Origin: Methylopila jiangsuensis
GTDB lineage: Bacteria; Pseudomonadota; Alphaproteobacteria; Rhizobiales; Methylopilaceae
Direction of reading: 5' to 3'
Length of the DNA stretch: 64,000 nucleotides
Assembly: GCF_027922305.1 (NCBI RefSeq)
Contig: NZ_BSFK01000005.1
Coordinates: forward strand, 992,001 to 1,056,000
Shown in pieces: positions 34,137 to 41,732 of the stretch. A program made the translations under genes and the position numbers. Each line of letters starts with the position of its first letter. The stretch's first letter is position 1. Under the pieces are notes generated by a model. That model made no database searches, was not told the origin of the DNA, and saw only the letters and a program-made list of their open reading frames with translations.

Positions 34137-34545
34137 CCGCGTCGCGCAGGGACCCGTCAGCGTCAGGCTCTCCGGCGCCACCCGCGCTCTCCTCGTCGAA
34201 TTTCGCAAGCTCCCGCAGCGAGCGCACAAGGCTCGACAGCGTCCGTGCGGCCTTGCCCGCCGCCTCCCCGGCGGCGCCGTCGTCGCCGGAGGCGAACAGC
34301 CTCTCGGCCTTGGCGACCTCCGCGTCCACGGAGCGGCGCAGGCCCCGGATCAGCGTGCGCCGCCGCGCGGCGTCGAACGGCCGGGTCCAGGCCTCGCGCT
34401 TCGCCCTGCGGGCCACCGCGTGCCGGGAGAGGCCGAGCCGGCGGCCGATCTCGACCTGCGAGAGCTGCGTGGTCTCGTAGAGGCGGCGGGCTTCGGCGAA
34501 GACCTCGGGAGAGGCGTGCGGAGCGGGAGGCTTGGGTCCGGTCAT
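34075..34545 (-). CDS. GTA gp1, small terminase-like HTH protein
   Basis: 156 residues. A helix-turn-helix at about 28-55 (TTQLSQVEIGRRLGLSRHAV) is followed by long charged helices (SLVRSLRELAKFDE and ALAERLERLRRERGE) suited to oligomerisation, as in small terminases. GGGAGGG stands 8 bases before the ATG at 34545, which decides the start. Being first in the cluster and directly after the GTA promoter, it is taken as g1 (TerS). Confidence 0.85.
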   Translation of the reverse strand: MTGPKPPAPHASPEVFAEARRLYETTQLSQVEIGRRLGLSRHAVARRAKREAWTRPFDAARRRTLIRGLRRSVDAEVAKAERLFASGDDGAAGEAAGKAARTLSSLVRSLRELAKFDEESAGGAGEPDADGSLRDADEFRAALAERLERLRRERGE

Positions 34546-34609
34546 TTCACGCCCTCCCGCCGTTCGCGCCCCCCGCCGCTTCATGAGCGCAACTGTGGAG
34601 CATGGGAGA

Positions 34610-34638
34610 AACCTACCCGAGCAGCGTCACGCTGTCAA
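34610..34638 (-). promoter_or_regulatory. Promoter of the GTA cluster with dyad operator candidate
   Basis: TTGACA (34638-34633), 17-base spacer, TAGGTT (34615-34610) on the minus strand, about 65 bases ahead of g1. The spacer and the edge of the -35 box contain the perfect palindrome CAGCGTCACGCTG (34622-34634), a candidate binding site for a GTA activator or repressor. AT-rich DNA (34636-34675) lies upstream of the -35, as with UP elements. Confidence 0.6.
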
Positions 34639-34702
34639 TGCTTATTTTCCTATTTAGGATTTTTAGCTGAAAGCTCCCCGTGCGCCACGCCGCTCCGCTC
34701 GC

Positions 34703-34731
34703 TTGACGCTGTGGGTCGCGGTTCCTACGTT
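34703..34731 (+). promoter_or_regulatory. Promoter of trxA
   Basis: TTGACG (34703-34708), 17-base spacer, TACGTT (34726-34731), about 80 bases before the trxA ATG. It is divergent from the GTA promoter, so 34546-34813 is a shared regulatory region. Confidence 0.6.
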
Positions 34732-34813
34732 CGCCGCGACCCCGGCGGGCGCCGGGCGCGGCTCCTCCGCGCACGATTCCCTTTGAGCCCGCGACGAATG
34801 TGAGGATGCTCTC

Positions 34814-35134
34814 ATGGCGACCGGAAAGGTTTCCGACGCGACTTTCGAGGCCGAAGTGCTGCAGTCGGCCGAACCCGTGGTGGTGGATTTCTGGGCCGAA
34901 TGGTGCGGCCCCTGCCGGGCGATCGCGCCGGCGCTGGAGGAAATCTCGGACGAGCTCGCCGGCAAGGTGAAGATCGTGAAGCTGAACGTGGACGAGAACC
35001 CCGCCACCGCCACCCGCTTCGGCATCAGCGCCATTCCCATGCTGATGATGTTCAAGGGCGGCGAGCATGTCGCCACTCAGCGCGGCGCGGCTCCGAAGTC
35101 CAAGCTGGTGAGCTGGATCGAAACCTCGGTCTGA
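34814..35134 (+). CDS. trxA: Thioredoxin 1
   Basis: 106-residue cytoplasmic disulfide reductase. The active site is [13 protein letters not shown] (Cys31, Cys34), with the buried Asp25 in VVVDFW, the cis-Pro segment [12 protein letters not shown] and the Gly-Gly in MFKGGEH. It reduces ribonucleotide reductase and other enzymes using NADPH via thioredoxin reductase. GAGG is 8 bases before the ATG. Confidence 0.97.
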   Translation: MATGKVSDATFEAEVLQSAEPVVVDFWAEWCGPCRAIAPALEEISDELAGKVKIVKLNVDENPATATRFGISAIPMLMMFKGGEHVATQRGAAPKSKLVSWIETSV

Positions 35135-35234
35135 AGACCGCAGGCCCGATCGGGCGACGAGGCCCGCGAGGTCCCGGCCATGGGCCGGGACCTGAAAGCG
35201 GGTTCGGAAATGGCCGCAGCGGGCGATTTGAATT

Positions 35235-35271
35235 GACGTCATGCCCGGTGGCCAGGCTCGGACATGACGTC
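35235..35271. repeat. Reduced palindromic repeat, copy 5
   Basis: Only the outer arms remain: GACGTCATGCCCG facing GGACATGACGTC around a short centre. It looks like an internally deleted member of the family at 21933. It lies in the trxA-gnd interval (35135-35397). Confidence 0.7.
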
Positions 35272-35316
35272 AGACACGAATGTCCAGACAGACTTTAACG
35301 ATCACGGCGCGCTCCT

Positions 35317-35346
35317 GCGGCGGCTCAGGGCGCGCCGCTGCTTTTT
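35317..35346 (+). terminator. Possible rho-independent terminator downstream of trxA
   Basis: GCGGCG (35317-35322) pairs with CGCCGC (35333-35338), followed by TGCTTTTT (to 35346) on the plus strand. It is 180 bases beyond trxA, past the reduced repeat, so it would end the trxA message. Confidence 0.5.
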
Positions 35347-35397
35347 GACGGACGCGACAGGGCGAAACGCCGGCCCTGAGCGGCGCCCTGACGGTCC

Positions 35398-36402
35398 TCA
35401 GGTCCGCGACTTCGAGACCTCGCCGCCGGACGGGGCCTCCTTGTGGCCGCCGAACTGGAACCGCATGGCGGACAGCAGCCGATCCGAGAACGGGTGATCG
35501 ACCCGCGAGCGGAACCGCGCGAACAGAGCGGCGGCCAGCACGTCCGCCGGGGTCGCCTGCTCGATGGCGGCCTCGATGGTCCACCGCCCCTCGCCCGAGT
35601 CCGCCACCCGCCCCTCGAAGCCCTCGAGCCTGGGGTCGGCGGCCAGCGCCGAGGCGGTGAGGTCCAGCAGCCAGGACGACACCACGCTGCCGCGGCGCCA
35701 GAGCTCGGCCACGTCCGCCACGTCGATGTGGAAGCGGCGGTCCTCCGGCAGCTCCTCCGAACCCTTGCCGCGCAGGATGTCGAAGCCCTCGGCGTAGGCC
35801 TGCATCAGGCCGTATTCGATGCCGTTGTGCACCATCTTCACGAAATGGCCGGCGCCGGCGGGGCCGCAATGCATGTAGCCCTGCTCCACCCGCGGGTCGC
35901 GGCCCTCGCGGCCGGGCGACGGCGCCACCTCGCCCCGCCCCGGCGCGAGGGTTGCGAAGATGGGGTCCAGCCGGCGCACCGCCTCCTCCTCGCCGCCGAT
36001 CATCAGGCAGTAGCCCCGCTCCCGGCCCCAGACGCCGCCCGAGGTGCCCACGTCGAGATAGACCACGCCGCGCCCGGACAGCTCCTTCGCGCGCCGCACG
36101 TCGTCCTTGTAGAAGCTGTTGCCCCCGTCGATCACCACGTCGCCCGGCGACAGCAACCCGCCAAGCTCCGCCACGGCCCTGGCGGTGATGTCGCCTTCCG
36201 GCAGCATGACCCACACCGCCCGCGGCGCCGCGAGCGCCGCCACCAGAGCGGCGAGCGAGTCCGCCGGCGTGGCGCCGTCGGCGGCGAGCGCGGCGGTCGC
36301 CTCGGCGTTCACGTCATGCGCCGCCACGGCGTGGCCGTCGTCCATCAGCCGCCGCGCGATGTTTCCGCCCATTCGGCCGAGGCCGACCACTCCGATCTGC
36401 AT
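35398..36402 (-). CDS. gnd: 6-phosphogluconate dehydrogenase, decarboxylating (short NAD-type)
   Basis: 334 residues, the short bacterial 6PGDH class. It oxidises 6-phosphogluconate to ribulose-5-phosphate and CO2. The N-terminal Rossmann motif [16 protein letters not shown] and the substrate-binding signature [18 protein letters not shown] are present, as is the catalytic Lys region [20 protein letters not shown]. Short forms of this kind are usually NAD-preferring, which is family knowledge only. It is convergent with trxA and divergent from the MoxR operon. Confidence 0.93.
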   Translation of the reverse strand: MQIGVVGLGRMGGNIARRLMDDGHAVAAHDVNAEATAALAADGATPADSLAALVAALAAPRAVWVMLPEGDITARAVAELGGLLSPGDVVIDGGNSFYKDDVRRAKELSGRGVVYLDVGTSGGVWGRERGYCLMIGGEEEAVRRLDPIFATLAPGRGEVAPSPGREGRDPRVEQGYMHCGPAGAGHFVKMVHNGIEYGLMQAYAEGFDILRGKGSEELPEDRRFHIDVADVAELWRRGSVVSSWLLDLTASALAADPRLEGFEGRVADSGEGRWTIEAAIEQATPADVLAAALFARFRSRVDHPFSDRLLSAMRFQFGGHKEAPSGGEVSKSRT

Positions 36403-36585
36403 GACGTCGTCCGCTGTCCATTTCGGTTCGCCGCAGCAGATACGTCTCGCAGCCGCTCAGTCCAGTCCCGCGCCCGCGCAGAGCGGGCATGCGACGGCCG
36501 ACAAACGGGATTGACGGCGGCGGCGCGAATGGGCGAGATCGGAAACGTAAAAACGTCAGAATAATAAGAAAATGAGGGAGAACGC

Positions 36586-36654
36586 ATGACTGAGGGAGAG
36601 CGCATGAGCTTGAGTCGGTCCGCCTTTGGGCTTCGCGCAGGCGCCGCCGCGTGA
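36586..36654 (+). CDS. Candidate 22-residue leader peptide coupled to moxR
   Basis: ATG at 36586 and an in-frame ATG at 36604 each follow GAGGGAGA at good spacing; an 18-base unit is tandemly repeated (about 36573-36608). The frame reads MTEGERMSLSRSAFGLRAGA and two more Ala, and stops with TGA inside GTGA, whose GTG is the moxR start. The strong ribosome sites belong to this ORF and none stands before moxR, so moxR translation may depend on it. Confidence 0.5.
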   Translation: MTEGERMSLSRSAFGLRAGAAA

Positions 36655-37658
36655 CGGCGCATCGCCTGGAGACTTCCGCCGCCGCGCCGTCCGCGCCCGA
36701 TCCGGTCCTGCGTGACCGCGTCTCGGAGCTGCGTCGCGCGCTGGAGGACGGGCTGATCGGCGCCGGCGCGCTGGTGGAGCGGCTGCTGATCGGCCTGCTC
36801 GCCGGCGGCCATGTGCTGGTGGAGGGCGCGCCGGGCCTCGCCAAGACGCGGGCGGTGAAGCGGCTCTCGGCGGGGCTCGACGCCTCCTTCGCCCGCATCC
36901 AGTGCACGCCGGACCTGATGCCGGCGGACCTCACCGGCGCCACGGTGTGGCGGCCCGACCAGGGCCGGTTCGAATTTCTGGCCGGTCCGCTGTTCCACTC
37001 GCTGGTGCTGGTGGACGAGATCAACCGCGCCCCGCCCAAGGTGCAGTCGGCGCTGCTGGAGGCCATGGCCGAACGGCAGGTGACCGCGGGCGCCGCGACC
37101 CACGCCCTGCCCGACCCGTTCATGGTGGTGGCGACCCAGAACCCCATCGAGCACGAAGGCACCTTCCCGCTGCCCGAGGCGCAGCTCGACCGGTTCCTGC
37201 TGCATGTGATCGTGGGCCTTCCCGACGCGGCCTCCGAGCGGCTGATCCTCGATCTGGTGGAGCGGGAGACCCTCGCCGGCGAGCAGGCCATGCCGCTCAG
37301 GCTGACGGCCGACGAGGTGCGCCGCGCGCGGCGGGACGCGGCGGCGACCCATCTGTCGCCCGCGCTAAAGGATTACATCGTCCGCATCGTGGCCGCGACC
37401 CGCAGCATGGAGGTCGCGCCGGAGGCGCGGCGGGCGATCGAGCATCCGGTGTCGCCCCGCGGCACGCTGGCGCTCGCCGCCGCCGTGAAGGCCCGCGCCT
37501 ATCTTAAGGGCCGCGACCACGGCACGCCCGACGACGTGGCGGAGCTCGCCGCCGACGCGCTGGCCCACCGTCTGGTGCTGACCTGGCGCGCCGCCGCCGA
37601 CGGCCGCACGGCGCGGGATCTGGTGCCTGTCCTGCTCGACGCCGTCCGGCCGCTCTAG
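36651..37658 (+). CDS. MoxR-family AAA+ ATPase
   Basis: 335 residues. Walker A is LVEGAPGLAKTRAVKRL, Walker B is LVLVDEINRAPPKVQSALLE, with MAERQVTAG and the sensor region VVATQNPIEHEGTFPLPEAQ, all hallmarks of MoxR. MoxR ATPases act as chaperones for the VWA proteins encoded nearby. The start is GTG at 36651, overlapping the leader ORF stop. It begins a seven-gene operon reaching 43015. Confidence 0.95.
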   Translation: MTAHRLETSAAAPSAPDPVLRDRVSELRRALEDGLIGAGALVERLLIGLLAGGHVLVEGAPGLAKTRAVKRLSAGLDASFARIQCTPDLMPADLTGATVWRPDQGRFEFLAGPLFHSLVLVDEINRAPPKVQSALLEAMAERQVTAGAATHALPDPFMVVATQNPIEHEGTFPLPEAQLDRFLLHVIVGLPDAASERLILDLVERETLAGEQAMPLRLTADEVRRARRDAAATHLSPALKDYIVRIVAATRSMEVAPEARRAIEHPVSPRGTLALAAAVKARAYLKGRDHGTPDDVAELAADALAHRLVLTWRAAADGRTARDLVPVLLDAVRPL

Positions 37659-37672
37659 ACCGGCGGCGCGGC

Positions 37673-38566
37673 ATGGAGACGGACCTGGTTCCGGGCGTCG
37701 ATCTGGACGCGGGCGCGCTGCTCGGCCTGAAGCATCTGGCCGGACGGCGCGGCGCGCCCGGTTCGCGCCGCCTCATCGCCCGTCCCGGCGGCGTCGTCAC
37801 CCGCCGCCGGGGGCGCGGCAGCGAGATCGACGACGTGCGGCCCTGGACCGACGGCGACGACATCCGCCACATCGACCGCCACGCCACCGCCCGCACCGGC
37901 GAGCCGCACGTCCGCACCTTCCGGGACGAGCGGGAGCGGGCCGCGCTGCTGGTGGCGGACTTCCGCCCCGCCATGCTGTTCGGCACCCGCCGCGCCTTCC
38001 GCTCCATCGCCGGCGCCGAGGCGCTCGCCATCCTCGGCTGGCGGGCCGTTCAAGAGGGCGGCCGGGTCGGCGCGCTGTGCCTGACCTCCGGCGATCCGGT
38101 CTATGTGCGTCCCAAAGGCGGCGAACGCGCCATGACGGCGGTGGCGGGCGCCATGGCCGCCGCCCACGCCCGCGCCCTGGCCGAATCCGACCGGGACGAC
38201 CCGCCGCTCGACGCCGCGCTGGAGACCGCCGCCGCGGCACTTCCCCGTGGCGGACGGCTGGCGCTCGCCACCGGCCTCGACACTCCCGGCCCCCGCTTCG
38301 ACGACGTGATCCGCGCCGCCCTCGACCGCGTCGCCGTCACCGTGGCGCTGATCGCCGACGCCTTCGAGGCGGATCCTCCCCGCGGCGCGCTCGCCTTTCT
38401 CACCCGCGAGGGCCGGCGCGGCTGGCTCGCGCCCCGCGCGAACCGGGCCGCCGATCCGCGGGTGGAGCGGCTCAGGGCGCTGAGCGTGCCGGTGGTGACG
38501 CTCGACGCCGGATGGGCGCCCGAGCGCGCCGCGCCGGAGCTGGAGGCCCTCGATGCCGCCCGCTGA
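37673..38566 (+). CDS. DUF58 protein (MoxR-associated)
   Basis: 297 residues with the DUF58 signature GRGSEIDDVRPWTDGDDIRH and IDRHATARTGEPHVRTFRDE, followed by a degenerate VWA fold. DUF58 proteins accompany MoxR and are thought to help assemble or fold surface or periplasmic complexes. It starts 14 bases after moxR and overlaps the next gene by 14 bases. Confidence 0.9.
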   Translation: METDLVPGVDLDAGALLGLKHLAGRRGAPGSRRLIARPGGVVTRRRGRGSEIDDVRPWTDGDDIRHIDRHATARTGEPHVRTFRDERERAALLVADFRPAMLFGTRRAFRSIAGAEALAILGWRAVQEGGRVGALCLTSGDPVYVRPKGGERAMTAVAGAMAAAHARALAESDRDDPPLDAALETAAAALPRGGRLALATGLDTPGPRFDDVIRAALDRVAVTVALIADAFEADPPRGALAFLTREGRRGWLAPRANRAADPRVERLRALSVPVVTLDAGWAPERAAPELEALDAAR

Positions 38567-39008
38567 CGAGCTCGACGGCCTGCGGGGCCTGCATCTGCCG
38601 CCGCTGGATGTCCCCTTCTGGAGCGACGTCTGGCTGGCGGTCGCGCTCGGGCTGGCGCTTGCGCTCGCGGCCTCGCTGCTCCTGCGCCGGCTGATGCGGC
38701 CGAGGCCGGCGCTCCGCGCCGCGGCGCTCGCCGCCTTCGACAAGACGCTGGCGCTGCCGCCGCCTGAACGGCGCGCCGCGCAGGCCGCGCTGCTCCGCCG
38801 GGTGACGCGGGCGCAGGCCGGCGACGCCGCCGCCGCCGCCCACGGCGCGGACTGGGCCGCAACGCTCGACCGGCTGTTCGGCGGCGATCTGTTCTCCGCC
38901 GGCCCCGGCCGGGTGTTCGGGGACGGGCTCTACGCCCGCGACGCAGCGCGGGACGATGCCGAGCTCGACGCGCGGCTGCGCCTGCTGCTCGCCCGGCTGC
39001 CCCGGTGA
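38553..39008 (+). CDS. DUF4381 membrane protein
   Basis: 151 residues. After LDGLRGLHLPPLDVPFW comes one transmembrane helix (about 27-46) and a cytoplasmic helical domain ending YARDAARDDAELDARLR. This is the DUF4381 pattern seen in Bat/MoxR operons between the DUF58 and VWA genes. The overlap at both ends suggests tight coupling. No enzymatic motif. Confidence 0.82.
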   Translation: MPPADELDGLRGLHLPPLDVPFWSDVWLAVALGLALALAASLLLRRLMRPRPALRAAALAAFDKTLALPPPERRAAQAALLRRVTRAQAGDAAAAAHGADWAATLDRLFGGDLFSAGPGRVFGDGLYARDAARDDAELDARLRLLLARLPR

Positions 39009-39973
39009 CGGCGATGTGGGACTTCGCGACCCCTTACGTGGCCGTGCTGCTGCCCCTGCCCTTTTTGGTGATGTGGCTGGCGCGGCCGGACGCGCGGGTC
39101 GCCGGCGCGCTGAAGGTGCCGGGCACGGTGGTCGGCGGCGCGGCTGAGACCTCCACCGCCGGCCGTCCCGGCCGGAGGCTGCATCTCTGGGCCTGGATCG
39201 CGTGGATCGCGCTGCTCGCGGCGCTGGCCGGCCCGCGCACGGTGCTGCCGGCGAGCGCGCTGCCCACCACCGGACGCGACCTGATGGTGGCGCTCGACCT
39301 GTCCGGCAGCATGGAGCGGCGGGATTTCGCGCTCGACGGCGCCGTCGCCCGGCGGCTCGACGTGGTGCGGACGCTGGGCGCGCGCTTCGTGCGCGGCCGG
39401 GCGGGAGACCGCGTGGGTCTGGTGGTCTACGCCGACCGGGCGTTCGTGGCCGCCGAACCGTCCTACGACGTGGAGGCGGTGGCGCAGGCCTTCGACTCGG
39501 CGGCCATCGGGCTCGCGGGCCGCTCCACCGCCATCGGCGAAGGCCTCGGCCTCGCGCTGCGCCGCCTCGCCGACGCGCCCGGCCGGTCACGGGTGGCGGT
39601 GCTGCTGTCGGACGGCGCCAACAACGCCGGCGCGGCGCTGCCCAAGGACGTGGCCCGGCTCGCGAAGCAGATCGGCGTGCGGGTGCACACCATCGCCATG
39701 GGGCCGAAGGAGACCACGGAGGTTCAGGGCTATGACCCGGACGTGGTGGACGCCGAGGCGCTGAAGGCGATCGCCGACATCAGCGGCGGGCGCTTTTTCC
39801 GGGTGCGAGCCACCGAGGACCTGAAGCAGGCGATGGACGCCATCGACGAGATCGAGCCCACCCGCACGCTCGCCCCCGCCGCGCCGCTGTGGCGGGAGCT
39901 GTGGCCCTGGCCGGCGGCGCTGGCGCTGTTCGCCGCCGCCATGAGCGTGCTGGCGCGGCGGAGGGCGGGATGA
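39005..39973 (+). CDS. VWA-domain membrane protein, BatA-like
   Basis: 322 residues: N-terminal helices (about 9-27 and 62-80), a VWA domain facing the periplasm with MIDAS motif DLSGSM (Asp98, Ser100, Ser102), the Thr of GRSTAIGEGL and the Asp of LLSDGANN, then a C-terminal helix (about 300-316). Metal-dependent protein binding is expected. GTG start overlaps the previous stop as GTGA; an ATG three codons later is possible. Confidence 0.92.
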   Translation: MTAMWDFATPYVAVLLPLPFLVMWLARPDARVAGALKVPGTVVGGAAETSTAGRPGRRLHLWAWIAWIALLAALAGPRTVLPASALPTTGRDLMVALDLSGSMERRDFALDGAVARRLDVVRTLGARFVRGRAGDRVGLVVYADRAFVAAEPSYDVEAVAQAFDSAAIGLAGRSTAIGEGLGLALRRLADAPGRSRVAVLLSDGANNAGAALPKDVARLAKQIGVRVHTIAMGPKETTEVQGYDPDVVDAEALKAIADISGGRFFRVRATEDLKQAMDAIDEIEPTRTLAPAAPLWRELWPWPAALALFAAAMSVLARRRAG

Positions 39974-40899
39974 TCGAGTTCGACGCCTTCGCCCTGCTGC
40001 GGCCCTGGTGGCTGCTGGCGCTGCCGGCGGCCGCGGCGCTCGGGGTCGTGGCCGTGCGCCGGGCGGCCGGCGTCGACGACTGGCGCAAGGCGGTGGACCC
40101 GCATCTGTTCGCGGCGCTCGCCCGCCGGGGCGCGGTGGTCGCCGGCCGGGGGCGCGGCGCGCTGCCCGCCGCCCTGGCCTGCGCGGCGATCGCGCTTGCG
40201 CTCTCCGGCCCCGCCATCGAGCGGCCCGGGGCCGAGACCTTCCGCAACCTCGACGTGGCGGTGGTGATCGTGGACCTGTCGCGCTCGGTCACGGAGAGCC
40301 CCCGCTTCACGGACGCCCGGCTCGCCGCCTTCTCGGCGGTGCAGGCCGCGGGCTCGCGGCAGGCGGCGGTGATCGTCTACGCCGGCGACGCCTATCTCGC
40401 CGCTCCGCTCACCAGCGACCACCGCGCGCTCGAAACCCTGATCTCCTCGCTCGACGGCGACACCGTTCCGGATGTGGGCACCGCCCCCACCGCCGCGCTG
40501 GCGCTCGCCCGCGCCACGCTCCGGCAGGCGGGCGCGCTCGGCGGCGACGTGGCGCTGGTCAGCGACGGCGGCGGGCTGGACGAGGGCGCGGAGAGCGAGG
40601 CGCGGGCGCTCGCCGCCGACGGCCATGCGCTCAGCACGCTCTACGTGAAGCCCGCGCCGCAGGCCCCCCGCCGGGAGGGCGAGGACGGGCGGGCCGCGCT
40701 CGACGCGCTGGCCGCGGCCGGCGGGGGCGTCGCCGCAACGGTTGAGGCGCCCGCGCCGGCGCTGGAGCGGCTTTCGCGAAGCGCCGCGGAGCGGCTTGGC
40801 CCCGGCCTGTTCTCCTCCATCGTCTGGCTCGATCTCGGCCGCGCGCTGCTGCTGTTCGCCTGCGCCCCCGTCCTTCTCCTGTTCCGGAGGAGCGGATGA
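39970..40899 (+). CDS. VWA-domain membrane protein, BatB-like
   Basis: 309 residues, similar in layout to the preceding protein. Helices lie at about 13-30 and 64-82. The MIDAS is DLSRSV (Asp102, Ser104, Ser106), where Arg replaces the usual Gly and Val the usual Met, and VSDGGGLDEG supplies the distal Asp. A terminal helix is at about 288-304. ATGA overlap with the gene before. Paralog of BatA that probably forms a hetero-complex with it. Confidence 0.88.
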   Translation: MIEFDAFALLRPWWLLALPAAAALGVVAVRRAAGVDDWRKAVDPHLFAALARRGAVVAGRGRGALPAALACAAIALALSGPAIERPGAETFRNLDVAVVIVDLSRSVTESPRFTDARLAAFSAVQAAGSRQAAVIVYAGDAYLAAPLTSDHRALETLISSLDGDTVPDVGTAPTAALALARATLRQAGALGGDVALVSDGGGLDEGAESEARALAADGHALSTLYVKPAPQAPRREGEDGRAALDALAAAGGGVAATVEAPAPALERLSRSAAERLGPGLFSSIVWLDLGRALLLFACAPVLLLFRRSG

Positions 40900-41732
40900 T
40901 CCGGCCGCTGCTTCTCCTCTCTCTCGTCGTGGCCGCGCTGGTCGCCGCCGATCCCCGCGCCCGGATCGGCCTCGCGCTCCACCACGCCGGTCTTCCCGGC
41001 CTCGCCGCGCCGCTGCTGGACGGGCCGGACTGGGCCGGCGCGGTCGCCTTCGCGCAAGGCCGCTTCGACGAGGCGGCGGAGCTGTTCGAGGGCCGCCGTT
41101 TCGCCGGCGCGACCTACGACCGCGGCACCGCGCTCGCCCGCGCCGGACGGCTGGACGAGGCCGAGGCGGCCCTGAACGAGGCGCTGTTCCTCAACCCCAA
41201 CGACGACGACGCCCGCCACAACCTCGCGCTGGTGGAGGCCGCCAAGGCGAAGCGCGAACGGGTGGAGCGCGACGCCCGCAACGGCGCCAACGCCCGAGCC
41301 GCCAAGCAGAAGCGCGGCGGCGAGGCCCCGACCGACGCCGAAAACGACGTCAACTCCACCGGCGAAGGCATGGCCGGCGACCGCGACAGCGGCCGGGAGG
41401 CGCAGTCCCCCGGCGGCAGCCAGGTGACGCGGGCGGGCCGCGCCGAGCAGAGCCGCATCTCCGACGAACGCGAAGCGGCCCGCGGCTCCATAGGGGCGGC
41501 GGAGGGCGCCGGCCGCACCGGCGGCGAGCAGGCGCCCGTCGCCCAGCAGATGGAGCAGCCGGCGCTGAAGCTGCGCCGCAGCCATGAGCAGCAGGCGGTG
41601 AGCCCCAGCGTGCAGTGGCTGCGCACGCTCGCCGATGATCCCGGCCGCTATCTGAAGCTCAGACTCGCGGCCGAGCGCGCCCGCCGGGCGGAGCGCGGCG
41701 TGGCGGCCCCCGCCGGCACGGAGGCGTGGTGA
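40896..41732 (+). CDS. TPR protein, BatC-like
   Basis: 278 residues: a short N-terminal hydrophobic anchor (about 2-18), TPR units around 50-115 (FAQGRFDEAAELFEGRRFAG and ALARAGRLDEAEAALNEALF), then a long Gly/Arg/Glu-rich unstructured region and a conserved-looking end (VQWLRTLADDPGRYLKLRLA). In Bat operons such proteins bind the VWA proteins. Overlaps both neighbours. Confidence 0.88.
   Translation: MIRPLLLLSLVVAALVAADPRARIGLALHHAGLPGLAAPLLDGPDWAGAVAFAQGRFDEAAELFEGRRFAGATYDRGTALARAGRLDEAEAALNEALFLNPNDDDARHNLALVEAAKAKRERVERDARNGANARAAKQKRGGEAPTDAENDVNSTGEGMAGDRDSGREAQSPGGSQVTRAGRAEQSRISDEREAARGSIGAAEGAGRTGGEQAPVAQQMEQPALKLRRSHEQQAVSPSVQWLRTLADDPGRYLKLRLAAERARRAERGVAAPAGTEAW

Larger units (their letters stand above)
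16390..34545 (-). mobile_element. Gene transfer agent (RcGTA-type) structural cluster with insertions
   Basis: Genes occur in the RcGTA order read on the minus strand: g1 small terminase, g2 large terminase, g3 portal, g4 prohead protease, g5 capsid, g6, g7, g8, g9, g10, g10.1, g11, g12, g13, g14, g15, then a DUF2793 tail-fibre-like gene. There is no integrase, repressor or replication gene, which argues for a GTA and against a prophage. Differences from the textbook cluster are a three-gene insertion between g3 and g4 (29940-31282), a two-gene insertion between g5 and g6 (27315-27910), and palindromic repeats at three joints. The small g3.5 gene is not seen. All structural frames are intact. 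Confidence 0.9.

Noticed and set aside
16390-34545. The cluster considered as an ordinary prophage
   Set aside because: No integrase, excisionase, repressor, replication or lysogeny gene and no att repeats were seen; the gene set and order are those of a GTA.
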